Positions 1 to 8,554 of a stretch of DNA of 64,000 nt are shown in pieces. A model generated the notes under the pieces. It saw only the letters and a list, made by a program, of their open reading frames with translations, was not told the DNA's origin and did no database searches. The stretch comes from Planotetraspora mira (GTDB lineage: Bacteria > Actinomycetota > Actinomycetes > Streptosporangiales > Streptosporangiaceae): NCBI RefSeq assembly GCF_016863275.1, contig NZ_BOOO01000038.1:124001-188000 (forward strand), written 5' to 3'. Position 1 is the stretch's first letter. Each line of letters starts with the position of its first letter. The position numbers were made by a program, and so were the translations under genes.

Positions 1-1
1 C

Positions 2-757
2 TTCGAGACGGTCAGCAGAGGACGGAGTCTGGGCAAGCTCGCGCTCGGGCTCAGGGTCGTCAGCGAGGACGGCGGACCCGAGCGCTTCCGCCAGGCCCTT
101 TTCCGCGGGCTGGCCGGTCTGGTGGAGTTCTGGGCGCTGTCCGGCGCTCCCGCGCTCATCACCTCGCTGATCAACCAGAAGGGCAAGCGACTCGGCGACG
201 TCTTCGCGGGCACGATCGTCATCGGCGAGCGCTCGCCGCGACAGGCCCCGCCGCCCCCGATGCCGCTGCAACTCGCCGGATGGGCCTCCTCGCTGCAGCT
301 CTCGCAACTCCAGGACGAGCTGGCCAACACCGCCCGGCAGTACCTCTCCCGCTGGCACCAGCTGTCCCCGAACGTGCAACACGACATGGGGATGCGAATC
401 GCGGGCCAGGTGAGCGCGTGCGTCGCGCCGCCGCCCCCGCCCGGCGTCCCGCCGTACGCCTACCTCGCCGCCGTGCTCGCCGAGCGCCGCCGCCGGGAGG
501 AACTGCGGCTCGCGCAGACCCGGGGTCCCGCCTCGCCGTACGGCCGGGCTTCTCAGTGGAATCAAGGGGCCTCGCAGCCGGCCACACCGCCGTACGACGG
601 AGCGCCCGGGTCACCCGCGTTCCCGTACGGCACGGCGCCGGCGCACCCGTCGGACGTGGCACCTCGGAGCCCCGGCCAGGAGACTCCTGCTTCCGTCCCG
701 AACCCGCCCGCGGAGCCGGCCGGTCCGACACCGGGAGGATTCGTCCCCCCGACATGA
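2..757 (+). CDS. RDD family membrane protein, 5'-truncated by window edge
   Basis: The frame is open from base 2, so the start lies outside the window; 251 residues are visible. The N-terminal visible part carries the RDD-family signature SRGRSLGKLALGLRVV, then a hydrophobic segment around LVEFWALSGAPALI, then KGKRLGDVFAGT, the usual end of the RDD membrane domain. From about residue 80 onward the protein is a soluble Ala/Pro-rich region, and the last 100 residues are a low-complexity Pro/Gly/Ser/Tyr tail with repeated PYG motifs, probably disordered and cytoplasmic. RDD proteins are small polytopic membrane proteins of mostly unknown role; a few act in Na+/H+ exchange. A hairpin with a T-rich tail follows the stop. 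The family call is firm; the function is not known. Confidence 0.85.
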   Translation, partial: FETVSRGRSLGKLALGLRVVSEDGGPERFRQALFRGLAGLVEFWALSGAPALITSLINQKGKRLGDVFAGTIVIGERSPRQAPPPPMPLQLAGWASSLQLSQLQDELANTARQYLSRWHQLSPNVQHDMGMRIAGQVSACVAPPPPPGVPPYAYLAAVLAERRRREELRLAQTRGPASPYGRASQWNQGASQPATPPYDGAPGSPAFPYGTAPAHPSDVAPRSPGQETPASVPNPPAEPAGPTPGGFVPPT

Positions 758-828
758 GGTGTAGACCCAGGCCAGAGGGGCATGGGTCCGGAATGCAGGT
801 CATGGGGCCATGCCTGCTAATGGGGTTG

Positions 829-890
829 AGGTGAGGCACGACCAGGTGCGGAGGAGAGGCCGCACGGGTCGTGCCCACCTTTCTTTTCAG
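829..890 (+). terminator. Intrinsic terminator after the RDD gene
   Basis: A long stem is formed by AGGTGAGGCACGACC (829-843) pairing with GGTCGTGCCCACCT (867-880), one base bulged, and TGCGG/CCGCA extends it inward. The T-rich run TTCTTTTC follows at once. It lies 72 bp past the RDD stop and just outside the convergent ahcY paralogue, so it could serve both strands. Confidence 0.7.
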
Positions 891-921
891 CTCTTTTGTG
901 CGTCTTTTCAGCTCTTTTGTG
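882..921. repeat. Perfect 19-bp tandem direct repeat, 21-bp period
   Basis: TCTTTTCAGCTCTTTTGTG occurs at 882-900 and again, identical, at 903-921. The copies are unusually AT-rich for this genome and fill the space between the RDD terminator stem and the stop codon of the convergent ahcY paralogue. The 21-bp period equals two helical turns. It may simply be a duplicated U-tract of the terminator. Confidence 0.8.
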
Positions 922-924
922 AGC

Positions 925-2154
925 TCAGGAGCCGACCCGCCAGGAGTGGAGATAGTCCTCCTGCTCGGCGGTGAGCGCGTCGATCGCGATCCCCGCCGCT
1001 CCCAGTTTCAGCCTCGCCACCTGGAAGTCGACCTCCGCCGGAACGTCGTAGACGCCGGGCGTGAGCCGTACGGCCTCCTGGGCGAGCCATGCGACGGCGA
1101 GGGCCTGGGCGGAGAAGGACATGTCCATCACGGCGGCCGGGTGCCCCTCGGCGGCGCTCAGGTTGACCAGGCGGCCCTCGGCGAGGAGGAGCAACCGCCT
1201 GCCGTTCTCCAGGACGTACTCATCAGTGTTCGGGCGGATCCCGAAATGCACGGCCTGCGCCATCTCTTCCAGGGCGCGGACGTCGATCTCGACGTCGAAA
1301 TGACCGGCGTTGGCGAGAATCGCGCCGTCCTTCATGGCGGCCAGGTGCTCGGCGCGGATCACGTCGCGGTTGCCGGTGACGGTGACGAACACGTCGCCGA
1401 TCTCCGCGGCCCGCCACATCGGCTGCACGTCGTATCCCTGGAGCGCCGCGTCGAGGGCCTTCACCGGGTCGATCTCGGTGACGACGACCCGTGCGCCCAG
1501 GCCCTTGGCCCGCTCCGCGACCCCCCGGCCGCAGAAACCGAAACCCGCGACGACGACCGTGCGCCCGGCCAGCAGGATGTTCGTGGCCCGCATGATGCCG
1601 TCGAGGGTGGACTGGCCGGTGCCGTACCTGTTGTCGAACATCCGCTTGGTGCGGGTGTCGTTGACCGCGACCATGGGGAACCTGAGGGCACCCTCGGCCG
1701 CCATCTGGCGCAGCCGGATGATGCCCGTCGTGGTCTCCTCGCAGCCGCCGATGACCTCGTCGAGCAGTTCGACTCGTTCGGTGTGCAGGATGTTGACCAG
1801 GTCGCAGCCGTCGTCGAGCACGATGTTCGGCGCGATGTCGAGCGCCCGATGGATGTGCCGGTAGTAGGTGTCCCTGTCCACTCCGGCCCGGGCATGTACG
1901 GCGATGCCGTACGTGGACAGCGCCGCGGCCACGTCGTCCTGGGTGGACAACGGGTTGGAGGCGGCCAGCGCGATCTCGGCGCCACCCGCCTTGAGCGCGC
2001 CCATGACCACTGCGGTCTCCGCGGTCACGTGCAGGCAGGCGGCGATGCGCAGTCCGTCCAGCGGCCTGTCCTGGGCGAACCCCGCCCCGATGGCCTCGAG
2101 GACGGGCATGGACCTGGCGGCCCAGCCGATCCGCCGCTCCCCCGCCTCCGCCAT
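925..2154 (-). CDS. S-adenosylhomocysteine hydrolase paralogue, short archaeal type
   Basis: 409 residues from the chosen ATG; an upstream in-frame start at 2205 would place the repeat element 2161-2174 inside the coding region, so the internal ATG is preferred. Family landmarks: LDDGCDL (substrate site), EETTTG, NDTRTKRMFDN with the catalytic Lys and Asp, the NAD-binding GFGFCGRGVAE, and NAGHFDVEID. It lacks the roughly 40-residue insertion and the C-terminal KPDHYRY tail of the canonical enzyme next door, ending instead in YLHSWRVGS as archaeal and Thermotoga enzymes do. The usual Cys after FDNKYG is Thr. Substrate may be SAH or a related thioether such as S-inosylhomocysteine, which the methanogen homologue hydrolyses; that is inference. 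It lies downstream of ahcY on the same strand, separated by a 53-bp-period repeat array. Confidence 0.85.
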   Translation of the reverse strand: MAEAGERRIGWAARSMPVLEAIGAGFAQDRPLDGLRIAACLHVTAETAVVMGALKAGGAEIALAASNPLSTQDDVAAALSTYGIAVHARAGVDRDTYYRHIHRALDIAPNIVLDDGCDLVNILHTERVELLDEVIGGCEETTTGIIRLRQMAAEGALRFPMVAVNDTRTKRMFDNRYGTGQSTLDGIMRATNILLAGRTVVVAGFGFCGRGVAERAKGLGARVVVTEIDPVKALDAALQGYDVQPMWRAAEIGDVFVTVTGNRDVIRAEHLAAMKDGAILANAGHFDVEIDVRALEEMAQAVHFGIRPNTDEYVLENGRRLLLLAEGRLVNLSAAEGHPAAVMDMSFSAQALAVAWLAQEAVRLTPGVYDVPAEVDFQVARLKLGAAGIAIDALTAEQEDYLHSWRVGS

Positions 2155-2160
2155 CCCGCC

Positions 2161-2537
2161 GTGATCATGCACAGATTCCTCGATTCCCGCCGCCACCTGC
2201 GCCAACCTCGCGCGTGATCATGCACAGGTTCGCCGTTACCCGCATCGACCTGACCCTTCGCTGAGCGTGATCATGCACAGATTCGGAAGCGACTATCCTG
2301 ACCTGCGAAAATGCGTTTTGTGATCATGCACCGTACGGTCACACCTTTGCGCGCGACCGTACGGCACTGCATGATCACGAACCTCGTCGTCCCAGCTCAT
2401 GCACCACTTTCACGAAGGTGTGCATGATCACGATCGACGTCGCCGCTGCTCAGCGGCCATTCGACCGAATGTGTGCATGATCACGCACAGGAGCGTCGCA
2501 GCTCAGCGAGCATGCGCACGAACCTGTGCATGATCAC
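2161..2537. repeat. Phased palindromic repeat array A (4+4 units, 53-bp period)
   Basis: GTGATCATGCAC starts at 2161, 2214, 2267 and 2320; its reverse complement ends at 2378 (one mismatch), 2431, 2484 and 2537. All neighbouring spacings are exactly 53 bp and every pair is symmetric about base 2349. The fuller unit consensus is GTGATCATGCACAGRTTCGG, with a second box ACCTGC at unit positions 35-40 in the forward arm and mostly AGCTGS in the inverted arm; the rest is variable. The centre (2320-2378) is a hairpin in which CCGTACGGTC pairs with GACCGTACGG, extending the repeat stem to about 21 bp. The array fills the gap between ahcY (stop 17 bp away) and its paralogue (start 6 bp away). Confidence 0.95.
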
Positions 2538-2554
2538 GCCCGTGTGGATGGGGC

Positions 2555-3982
2555 TCAGTAGCGGTAGTGGTCGGGCTTGTAGGGGCCCTCGACGTGCACG
2601 CCGATGTACTCGGCCTGCTTCTTCGTCAGCTTGGTCAGCTTGACTCCGAGCGCGTCGAGGTGGAGGCGGGCGACCTTCTCGTCCAGGTGCTTCGGCAGCA
2701 CGTAGACGCCCACCGGGTACTCCTCGGTCTTCGTGAAGAGCTCGATCTGGGCGATCACCTGGTTGGTGAACGAGTTCGACATCACGAACGACGGGTGGCC
2801 GGTGGCGCAGCCCAGGTTCATCAGACGGCCCTCGGCCAGCACGAGGATGGAGTGCCCGTCAGGGAAGACCCACTCGTCGACCTGCGGCTTGATGTTGTTC
2901 TTCACGATGCCGGGGATGCGGCCCAGCCCGGCCATGTCGATCTCGTTGTCGAAGTGCCCGATGTTGGACACGATCGCCTGGTGCTTCATCTGCGACATGT
3001 GCTCGGCCGTGATGATGCCGAAGTTGCCGGTCGTCGTGACGAAGATGTCCGCGATGCCGACGACGTCCTCCAGGGTGGTGACCTGGAAGCCGTCCATGGC
3101 CGCCTGCAGGGCGCAGATGGGGTCGATCTCGGTCACGATCACGCGGGCGCCCTGGCCGCGCAGCGCGTCGGCGCAGCCCTTGCCCACGTCGCCGTAGCCG
3201 CAGATCACCGCGACCTTGCCGCCGATCAGCACGTCGGTGGCCCGGTTGAGACCGTCGATCACCGAGTGGCGGCAGCCGTACTTGTTGTCGAACTTGGACT
3301 TCGTCACCGAGTCGTTGACGTTGATCGCCGGGAAGAGCAGCTGGCCCGACTTGTGCATCTCATAGAGCCGGTGCACGCCGGTGGTGGTCTCCTCGGTGAC
3401 GCCCTTGATCTCCTGGGCGATGGCGCTCCAGCGCTTCTCGTCCGTGACCGTACGGCGGAGCGTGTCGAGGATGATCGCCCACTCCTCCGGGTCGTCCTCG
3501 CCGGCGACCGGTACGGCCCCCGCCTTCTCGAACTCGGCGCCCTTGTGGACGAGGAGCGTGGCGTCGCCGCCGTCGTCGAGGATCATGTTCGGGCCGGAGC
3601 CGTCGGGCCACGCGAGCGCCTGCTCGGTGCACCACCAGTACTCCTCCAGCGTCTCGCCCTTCCACGCGAAGACCGGCACACCGGAGGGGTTGTCGGCGGT
3701 GCCCTCGGGCCCGACGACGACCGCGGCCGCGGCGTGGTCCTGCGTGGAGAAGATGTTGCAACTCACCCAGCGGACGTCCGCTCCGAGCGCGACCAGCGTC
3801 TCGATCAGCACGGCCGTCTGGATCGTCATGTGCAGCGAGCCCATGATCTTCGCGCCCCTGAGCGGCTGCGAGGCGGCGTACTCCCTACGGGTCGCCATCA
3901 GGCCCGGCATCTCGTGCTCGGCGAGGCGGATCTCCTTGCGGCCGAAGTCCGCAAGTGCAAGGTCGGCGACCTTGAAGTCCAT
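2555..3982 (-). CDS. ahcY: Adenosylhomocysteinase
   Basis: 475 residues, full length for the bacterial/eukaryotic class. It hydrolyses S-adenosylhomocysteine to adenosine and homocysteine, relieving product inhibition of methyltransferases in the activated methyl cycle; cytosolic, NAD-dependent. Visible landmarks: HMTIQTA near the N-terminus, [23 protein letters not shown] with catalytic Lys/Asp, the Cys-containing KYGCRHS, the NAD fingerprint [10 protein letters not shown], and the C-terminal KPDHYRY whose Lys/Tyr reach the cofactor of the partner subunit. The ATG is preceded by GGAGGG. It is divergent from a small MerR gene. The ahcY position matches sahH (Rv3248c) in the mycobacterial order. 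No recognisable SAH riboswitch is visible in its 170-bp leader. Confidence 0.97.
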   Translation of the reverse strand: MDFKVADLALADFGRKEIRLAEHEMPGLMATRREYAASQPLRGAKIMGSLHMTIQTAVLIETLVALGADVRWVSCNIFSTQDHAAAAVVVGPEGTADNPSGVPVFAWKGETLEEYWWCTEQALAWPDGSGPNMILDDGGDATLLVHKGAEFEKAGAVPVAGEDDPEEWAIILDTLRRTVTDEKRWSAIAQEIKGVTEETTTGVHRLYEMHKSGQLLFPAINVNDSVTKSKFDNKYGCRHSVIDGLNRATDVLIGGKVAVICGYGDVGKGCADALRGQGARVIVTEIDPICALQAAMDGFQVTTLEDVVGIADIFVTTTGNFGIITAEHMSQMKHQAIVSNIGHFDNEIDMAGLGRIPGIVKNNIKPQVDEWVFPDGHSILVLAEGRLMNLGCATGHPSFVMSNSFTNQVIAQIELFTKTEEYPVGVYVLPKHLDEKVARLHLDALGVKLTKLTKKQAEYIGVHVEGPYKPDHYRY

Positions 3983-4152
3983 TTTCGTGTCCCTCCATTG
4001 TCCGTCGCAGCGAGTCTAGGCCGCGTGTACGGCACGGCGCACGCCAGGAAGGCCGAACCTGACACGAGAATGTAAGAATCAGCCGCAAGGGGCTGCCAAA
4101 GGGCCTCCGGACTGTCTAGCGTGAGCGCAGACGAGGCGCGAAAGGGGCAGGG

Positions 4153-4485
4153 ATGCGGATAACGGAAGCCGCGCGACGGCTGGGTGTGTCGCCGCGGATG
4201 TTGCGCTATCGCGAGTCCCTCGGTCTCCTGCCGCCCGTGCGTGACCGGGGGTCGCACCGCAGGTTCGGCCCGGACGAGCTCGCCGCCGTCAGCCAGGCCA
4301 TGGATCTGGAACGCCGCTTCGACATCTCCCCCGCCGAGCTGGCGTTCGCGCTCAGGGCGATGTCCGAGCCGGCGGTGGCCCAGGCCGTACGCGACCTCGG
4401 CGTCAGGATCGGCCGCATCCAGGCGCCGCGCCGGGCCCTCGACTTCGAGAAGGAGAAGGCCCTGCGGCTTCTGCGGCCCAGATGA
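4153..4485 (+). CDS. Small MerR-family transcriptional regulator
   Basis: 110 residues. The N-terminal winged helix is typical: RITEAARRLGVSPRMLRYRE, then the LLPPVRDRGSHRRF wing with the conserved arginines. The remainder is a helix that would dimerise as a coiled coil, with no Cys-rich metal loop and no effector domain. Such short MerR proteins usually act as DNA-bending regulators without a known ligand. It is divergent from ahcY, 170 bp away, which makes ahcY a candidate target, and it precedes the histidine kinase gene. RBS AGGGGCAGGG-like purines precede the ATG. Function beyond DNA binding cannot be read. Confidence 0.85.
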   Translation: MRITEAARRLGVSPRMLRYRESLGLLPPVRDRGSHRRFGPDELAAVSQAMDLERRFDISPAELAFALRAMSEPAVAQAVRDLGVRIGRIQAPRRALDFEKEKALRLLRPR

Positions 4486-4603
4486 CCTCGGTGGCACCAG
4501 TGGCCCGGGTGGCCCCTGTGGCCCCTGTGGCCCCACTCGGGTGACCCCGAGGTCGCTCTCTGGAGTGACGACACCTCAGGGAGATCGGCGGACAATCCTC
4601 GGT

Positions 4604-5785
4604 GTGAACCTGACGTCACGAATCGACCAGGTCGAACGGAACATCACCTCGTTCGATCTCCGCACCGCCCTGAGCTCCCCCATTGATCTCGTGATCGGCG
4701 TCACCCTGGCCGTCTTCGGGCTCCTGGGCGCAAGGTACGCATCCGGGACCTTGGACATGGCAGGCATCGTCCTGGCGACCGGACCGCAGGTCATGCGCCG
4801 CGCCTACCCGTGGCTGACCGTCGTCCTCACCTTCCTCGGCGCCGTCCTCATCGCGATGTTCCCGCAGATGCCCGCCGCCTGGGTGCTCCCCGTGGCCATA
4901 TCGGCGGCGCTGTCCTTCTACACGGTCCAGCGCCACCTGAGCCGGCGGGCGGCCTGGCTCCTCGCGGGGGTCATCGGGGTGCCCCTCCTCGTCGCCGCCG
5001 GCGGCGTCCTGCTGTTGCATCCCTACCTTCTCCCGATCGCGGCCGCGGCCGTCGGCGGGGCGGTCCTGCTGGCAGGGCTGACCATGCTGGCCGACGTACG
5101 GCGGAGCCAGACAGAGGTCAAGGAGGTGCGCGCGGACAACCTGGAGACGCTGCGGGAGCAGGCGGCCATGGCCGAGCGGGCGCGGATCGCCAGGGAGATG
5201 CACGACATCGTCGCCCATTCCATCTCCATGGTCGCGGTCCAGGCCGAGACCGCGCCGTACACCATCACGAACATGAGTGACGAGGCCAAGCAGGAGTTCG
5301 CGGAGATCGCCACCGCGGCCCGCGGGACGCTGACCGAGATGCGGCGGCTGCTCGGCGTGCTCCGCGCGGACGTCCCTCCGGAGACGGCACCGCAGCCGGG
5401 GCTGGCACAGCTGCCCGAACTGCTCGAACATCACGGCGGTGACGTGGACCTCGACATCCTCGGAGAGGAGAAGGAACTCCCGCAGGCCGTGGACGTGTCG
5501 GCCTACCGGATCATCCAGGAATCCCTGACCAACGCCAGAACACACGCTCCGGGGGCCCGGGTCTCCATCGAGATCGCCTACCGGCCCACGCTGCTCGCCC
5601 TCAGGATCGCCGACGACGGCCCCGGCCCCTCAGCGCGGGAAGACGCCGCGGACGGCCCGCGCGAGACGCCTGGGCACGGGCTGATCGGCATGCGGGAACG
5701 GGCCGTGGCCCTGGGCGGCTGGTTCGTCGCCGGACCGGCCCCGGCCGGAGGCTTCCTCATCCAGGCAGGGCTTCCGCTCGAATGA
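4604..5785 (+). CDS. Sensor histidine kinase, DesK/NarX type
   Basis: 393 residues from the GTG at 4604, chosen because the frame upstream of it overlaps the MerR gene and the protein then begins with a normal soluble segment before the membrane domain. Residues about 25-155 form four to five hydrophobic segments with short loops, so it probably senses a membrane or membrane-soluble signal. HisKA_3 follows with REMHDIVAHS (phospho-acceptor His), then the ATPase: N-box QESLTNARTHAP, G1 ADDGPGPS and G2 HGLIGMRERA. Its stop overlaps the response regulator start by 4 bp (ATGA), so the two are translationally coupled and form one two-component system. Confidence 0.93.
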   Translation: MNLTSRIDQVERNITSFDLRTALSSPIDLVIGVTLAVFGLLGARYASGTLDMAGIVLATGPQVMRRAYPWLTVVLTFLGAVLIAMFPQMPAAWVLPVAISAALSFYTVQRHLSRRAAWLLAGVIGVPLLVAAGGVLLLHPYLLPIAAAAVGGAVLLAGLTMLADVRRSQTEVKEVRADNLETLREQAAMAERARIAREMHDIVAHSISMVAVQAETAPYTITNMSDEAKQEFAEIATAARGTLTEMRRLLGVLRADVPPETAPQPGLAQLPELLEHHGGDVDLDILGEEKELPQAVDVSAYRIIQESLTNARTHAPGARVSIEIAYRPTLLALRIADDGPGPSAREDAADGPRETPGHGLIGMRERAVALGGWFVAGPAPAGGFLIQAGLPLE

Positions 5786-6429
5786 TCAAGGTTCTCGTGG
5801 CCGACGACCAGCCGGTGGTGCTCAGGGGGTTCACCGCCGTGCTCGCCGCGCAGCCGGACATCGCCGTCGTCGGAGCCGCCGCCGACGGCGGAGAGGCGGT
5901 ACGGCTCGCGCGTGCCGAGCGCCCGGACGTCGCCCTGCTCGACATTCGCATGCCGGTCATGAACGGCATCGAGGTCGCCCGGGCCGTCACCGAACTGGGC
6001 GCCAAAGCGCTCATGATCACAACCTTCGACCTGGACGAGTACGTCTACGAAGCGCTCCTCGCAGGGGCGAGCGGCTTCCTTCTCAAGGACATCCGGGCCG
6101 ACGATCTGGCGGACTCGGTGCGAGTCGTCGCGCGTGGGGACGCGCTGCTCGCACCACAGGTGACCAGGCGCCTGATCGCCGAGTTCAGCGCGCGGCGGCG
6201 GGCCGCGGCGGCGACTCTGCTCACGCCCCGGGAGTCGGAGGTCCTCCAACTGATCGCCCGCGGGTTGTCCAACTCCGAGATCGCGGCCGAACTGGTCGTG
6301 ACCGAGCACACGGTGAAGACCCATGTGGCGCGCCTGTTGGCCAAACTCGGCCTCCGCGACCGAACCCAGGCCGTGATCCACGCCTACGAGACCGGGCTCG
6401 TCCGGGCCGGAGACCGCGACCCCGGCTGA
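5782..6429 (+). CDS. NarL/FixJ-family response regulator
   Basis: 215 residues. The receiver domain spans about residues 1-120, with the acidic pair in VADDQP, phospho-acceptor Asp in LLDIRMPVMNG, the switch Thr in MITTFD and the Lys in FLLKDIRADDL. The LuxR-type helix-turn-helix occupies about 148-210 (LTPRESEVLQLIARGLSNSE, then EHTVKTHVARLLAKLGLRDR). It is the cognate partner of the overlapping histidine kinase. No target can be read; the genes it sits between (ahcY side and DUF6114/6230) do not obviously define its regulon. The gene converges on DUF6114 with 20 bp between stops. Confidence 0.95.
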   Translation: MIKVLVADDQPVVLRGFTAVLAAQPDIAVVGAAADGGEAVRLARAERPDVALLDIRMPVMNGIEVARAVTELGAKALMITTFDLDEYVYEALLAGASGFLLKDIRADDLADSVRVVARGDALLAPQVTRRLIAEFSARRRAAAATLLTPRESEVLQLIARGLSNSEIAAELVVTEHTVKTHVARLLAKLGLRDRTQAVIHAYETGLVRAGDRDPG

Positions 6430-6449
6430 CCCCGGCCGCCCCCGGCGGG

Positions 6450-7601
6450 TCAGGGCGCGACGACCAGCCGCAGGCCCTCGGCCTGGAGGGAGTCCGCCGT
6501 GACATAGGGCTGCTCGCTCACGATGTCGGTCATGGTCAGCGGAAGGTCCAGCCTCGGCACCAGCTTCAGCGCCCTGACCAGCACATTGGGATGCTCGGCC
6601 GTGAACTCCTGGCGCAGGCCGAGGAGCGTGCCGGTCATCTTGGTCGTGTAGATGTCGACGTTCCCGACGAAGGTGAAGGTGCTCCCCGTCAGGGTGGCGC
6701 GCCCCATCGTCTGCCGCGGCCCGGACAACACGGCCCGGTCCATGGTGAACCACAACATCTTGACCATGCCGGTCGCGGTGGGAAGTTCCACGACGCCGTG
6801 GAACTTCATCCCCGTCATGGTCAGCGACGGCGCGCTCACCGACGCCGCCTCCGTCGCCGCCACCGGCGTCGCGGGAGCGCTGATCGCGCCGGTCGCCTGC
6901 GGGGCGATTCCGGACATCAGGACCAGCGGCAGTACGGCGATCGCCAGCGCCCTGCCGCCAGGGCCCGCCTTCCCGCCGGGTCCTGCACCTGAACCACCGT
7001 CATCGCCGGATGGGGGCTCCCGGCCCGGAGTCGCGGATCCCCCGACTCCGGGCGGGTCTCCGGCTGAATCACGGGCTGGATCATCGGCCGACGCGTCCTT
7101 GACCCGCCCGATCCACACGCCCGACGCGCCGCCGGCGGGCTCGTCAGGAGAGGCGGGAAGCGCGTTCGCGAGTTCGTCGCCGCTGACGACGCGCCGCCGC
7201 GTGAAGGTCAGGCCTGCCGTCGGCGGTGGGGCCGCCTGCGGGTCGGCCGGACCGGCTGCGGCGGGCTCGGGGGTCCACGCCGCCGCGAGCGCCCCTCCGA
7301 CGAGGCCCAGCAGCATGCCGACGAGGAATCCGCCCAGGTTGGCGTAGACGAAGGACGCGAGCGAGACGAGCACGGCCACCACGCCCAGAAAGATCCGCTG
7401 GCCGGGCTGCCACCACAGCAGCAGGCCGACGGCGATCAGCACCAGCGCGATCAGATAGCTGGCCCCGACCGTGCCCGACTGGATGACCAGGGGCAACGCC
7501 TGCGAGGCGAACGGGATGCTCAGCAGTTCCACCCCGCCGAGGATGGTCAGCAGGCCGCCCCAGAAGGGCCGGGTCCTGCGCCACGGCGTCGGATCGCTCA
7601 C
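6450..7601 (-). CDS. DUF6114-type membrane protein with C-terminal extracytoplasmic domain
   Basis: 383 residues, GTG start. Residues about 10-110 contain four hydrophobic helices (FWGGLLTILGGVELL, YLIALVLIAVGLLLWW, IFLGVVAVLVSLASFVY, FLVGMLLGLVGGALAAAW), the DUF6114 pattern. A long Pro/Gly/Ser/Asp-rich linker (about 120-215) follows, then a second hydrophobic segment and a C-terminal beta-rich domain (about 255-383) resembling the export domain of its DUF6230 partner. The partner gene lies 100 bp upstream on the same strand; the two families commonly occur as a pair in streptomycetes and relatives. Role unknown; an envelope location is inferred from topology. Compared with usual DUF6114 proteins it is long because of the appended domain. 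Confidence 0.75.
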   Translation of the reverse strand: MSDPTPWRRTRPFWGGLLTILGGVELLSIPFASQALPLVIQSGTVGASYLIALVLIAVGLLLWWQPGQRIFLGVVAVLVSLASFVYANLGGFLVGMLLGLVGGALAAAWTPEPAAAGPADPQAAPPPTAGLTFTRRRVVSGDELANALPASPDEPAGGASGVWIGRVKDASADDPARDSAGDPPGVGGSATPGREPPSGDDGGSGAGPGGKAGPGGRALAIAVLPLVLMSGIAPQATGAISAPATPVAATEAASVSAPSLTMTGMKFHGVVELPTATGMVKMLWFTMDRAVLSGPRQTMGRATLTGSTFTFVGNVDIYTTKMTGTLLGLRQEFTAEHPNVLVRALKLVPRLDLPLTMTDIVSEQPYVTADSLQAEGLRLVVAP

Positions 7602-7701
7602 GGACGCCTGCCGGGACGGCCGGACGACGACTCCCCGGGCGGAGGCGTCAGGAGCGGAGACACCCGGAAGACGGGCGCCGAGGGTGAGAACGGCGACGGC
7701 A

Positions 7702-8298
7702 TCAGAAGCACTCGTGCTTACCGGGCTCGACGGTCAGCTTGAGGCCGGGCAACTTGAAGGTCGCCGCGTTGACGGCCCACGAGACCTGCTTGAAGCCGGT
7801 GATCGAGACGGCGCTGGCCTGCTGCCCGAACATCCCCGAGGGACCCGCCCCGCCGGAGACCGCGTCGAGGGTCCCGGCGTCCCTGCCCACCTGGATGCGC
7901 GTGAAGACGGCGTTACCCTGCAACTGGGACGCATCGACGATCATGTTCTCCGCGACCACGGGGTTCTTGCCCGTCCCCGCGGTCAGCTTGATGGTCACCG
8001 CGCCCACTGGCGAGTCGACCAGCACGGTCTGGCACATGTTCGTGAGCGTGGCGTGCCGGATGCCCGACACCGCGACCGGGATCTTCCGGCCCTTCTTGTT
8101 CTGGACCAGGCTGCCGTACTGGACGAACCCCTGCCCCTGGAGCTTGTCGGCGGAGACCTTGAACGTGTCGCCCGAGACCACGAACGACGCTCCGATCGCG
8201 CCTTCCGCGGTGGCTCCGACGAGCACCGACGCGATCGCGATCGCGGGCACGAAGACCAGCGCGAAGCGCTTCCACCGCACACGTCCCTGCTCGACCAT
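7702..8298 (-). CDS. DUF6230-type exported protein
   Basis: 198 residues from the ATG at 8298, which has a strong GGAGGT 6 bp upstream; a longer frame to 8343 has no better site. The N-terminus is basic (RVRWKRF) followed by the hydrophobic FALVFVPAIAIASVLVGATA, a signal peptide or N-terminal anchor. The rest is a beta-rich domain with two Cys (NMCQTV and the C-terminal HECF) that could form a disulfide. Homologues are paired with DUF6114 genes, as here. Function is unknown. The upstream region holds GGTAA/TTACC elements (8323-8361). Confidence 0.75.
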   Translation of the reverse strand: MVEQGRVRWKRFALVFVPAIAIASVLVGATAEGAIGASFVVSGDTFKVSADKLQGQGFVQYGSLVQNKKGRKIPVAVSGIRHATLTNMCQTVLVDSPVGAVTIKLTAGTGKNPVVAENMIVDASQLQGNAVFTRIQVGRDAGTLDAVSGGAGPSGMFGQQASAVSITGFKQVSWAVNAATFKLPGLKLTVEPGKHECF

Positions 8299-8322
8299 GG
8301 GCACCTCCCGCGAGGTCAAATA

Positions 8323-8361
8323 GGTAAAGCCCAAGTTACCCACGAGTACAGGGAGGTAAAG
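8323..8361 (-). promoter_or_regulatory. GGTAA-type repeats upstream of the DUF6230 gene
   Basis: GGTAA (8323-8327) and TTACC (8336-8340) form an inverted repeat with an 8-bp spacer, and GGTAAAG recurs at 8355-8361, 32 bp after the first copy (about three helical turns). They sit 25-63 bp upstream of the DUF6230 start in locally AT-rich sequence. An operator is possible but unproven. Confidence 0.3.
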
Positions 8362-8554
8362 GAAACACGCATCACATTTTCGTCACGCTGCACCCCGGGT
8401 CACCGCGCGACCGGCGGCCACGGCTACCGGTCTCCACCTCGAAAAATTCCGAGACATCCCGATAAATCGTGATCAGTTACGCACCCGGCGCGCCATGACA
8501 ACGCAGCGAAGGAAGGCGGAACGGCGACCTGACGGGACGTCGAGGGTCGTCCCG

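Noticed and set aside
871-2217. 448-residue plus-strand reading frame opposite the ahcY paralogue
   Set aside because: It is an antisense shadow of a clear enzyme gene, with low-complexity Arg/Gly/Asp composition and no motif. The same applies to 2567-4075, 15082-16416, 22693-24525 and 25013-27448.
2161-2537. CRISPR array
   Set aside because: Only about 20 of each 53 bases are conserved, a second phased box lies inside the would-be spacers, half the units are inverted, and no cas gene is present in the window.
3983-4152. SAH riboswitch upstream of ahcY
   Set aside because: I could not find the conserved SAH-aptamer core in the ahcY leader by eye. A covariance-model search with the Rfam SAH model would settle it.
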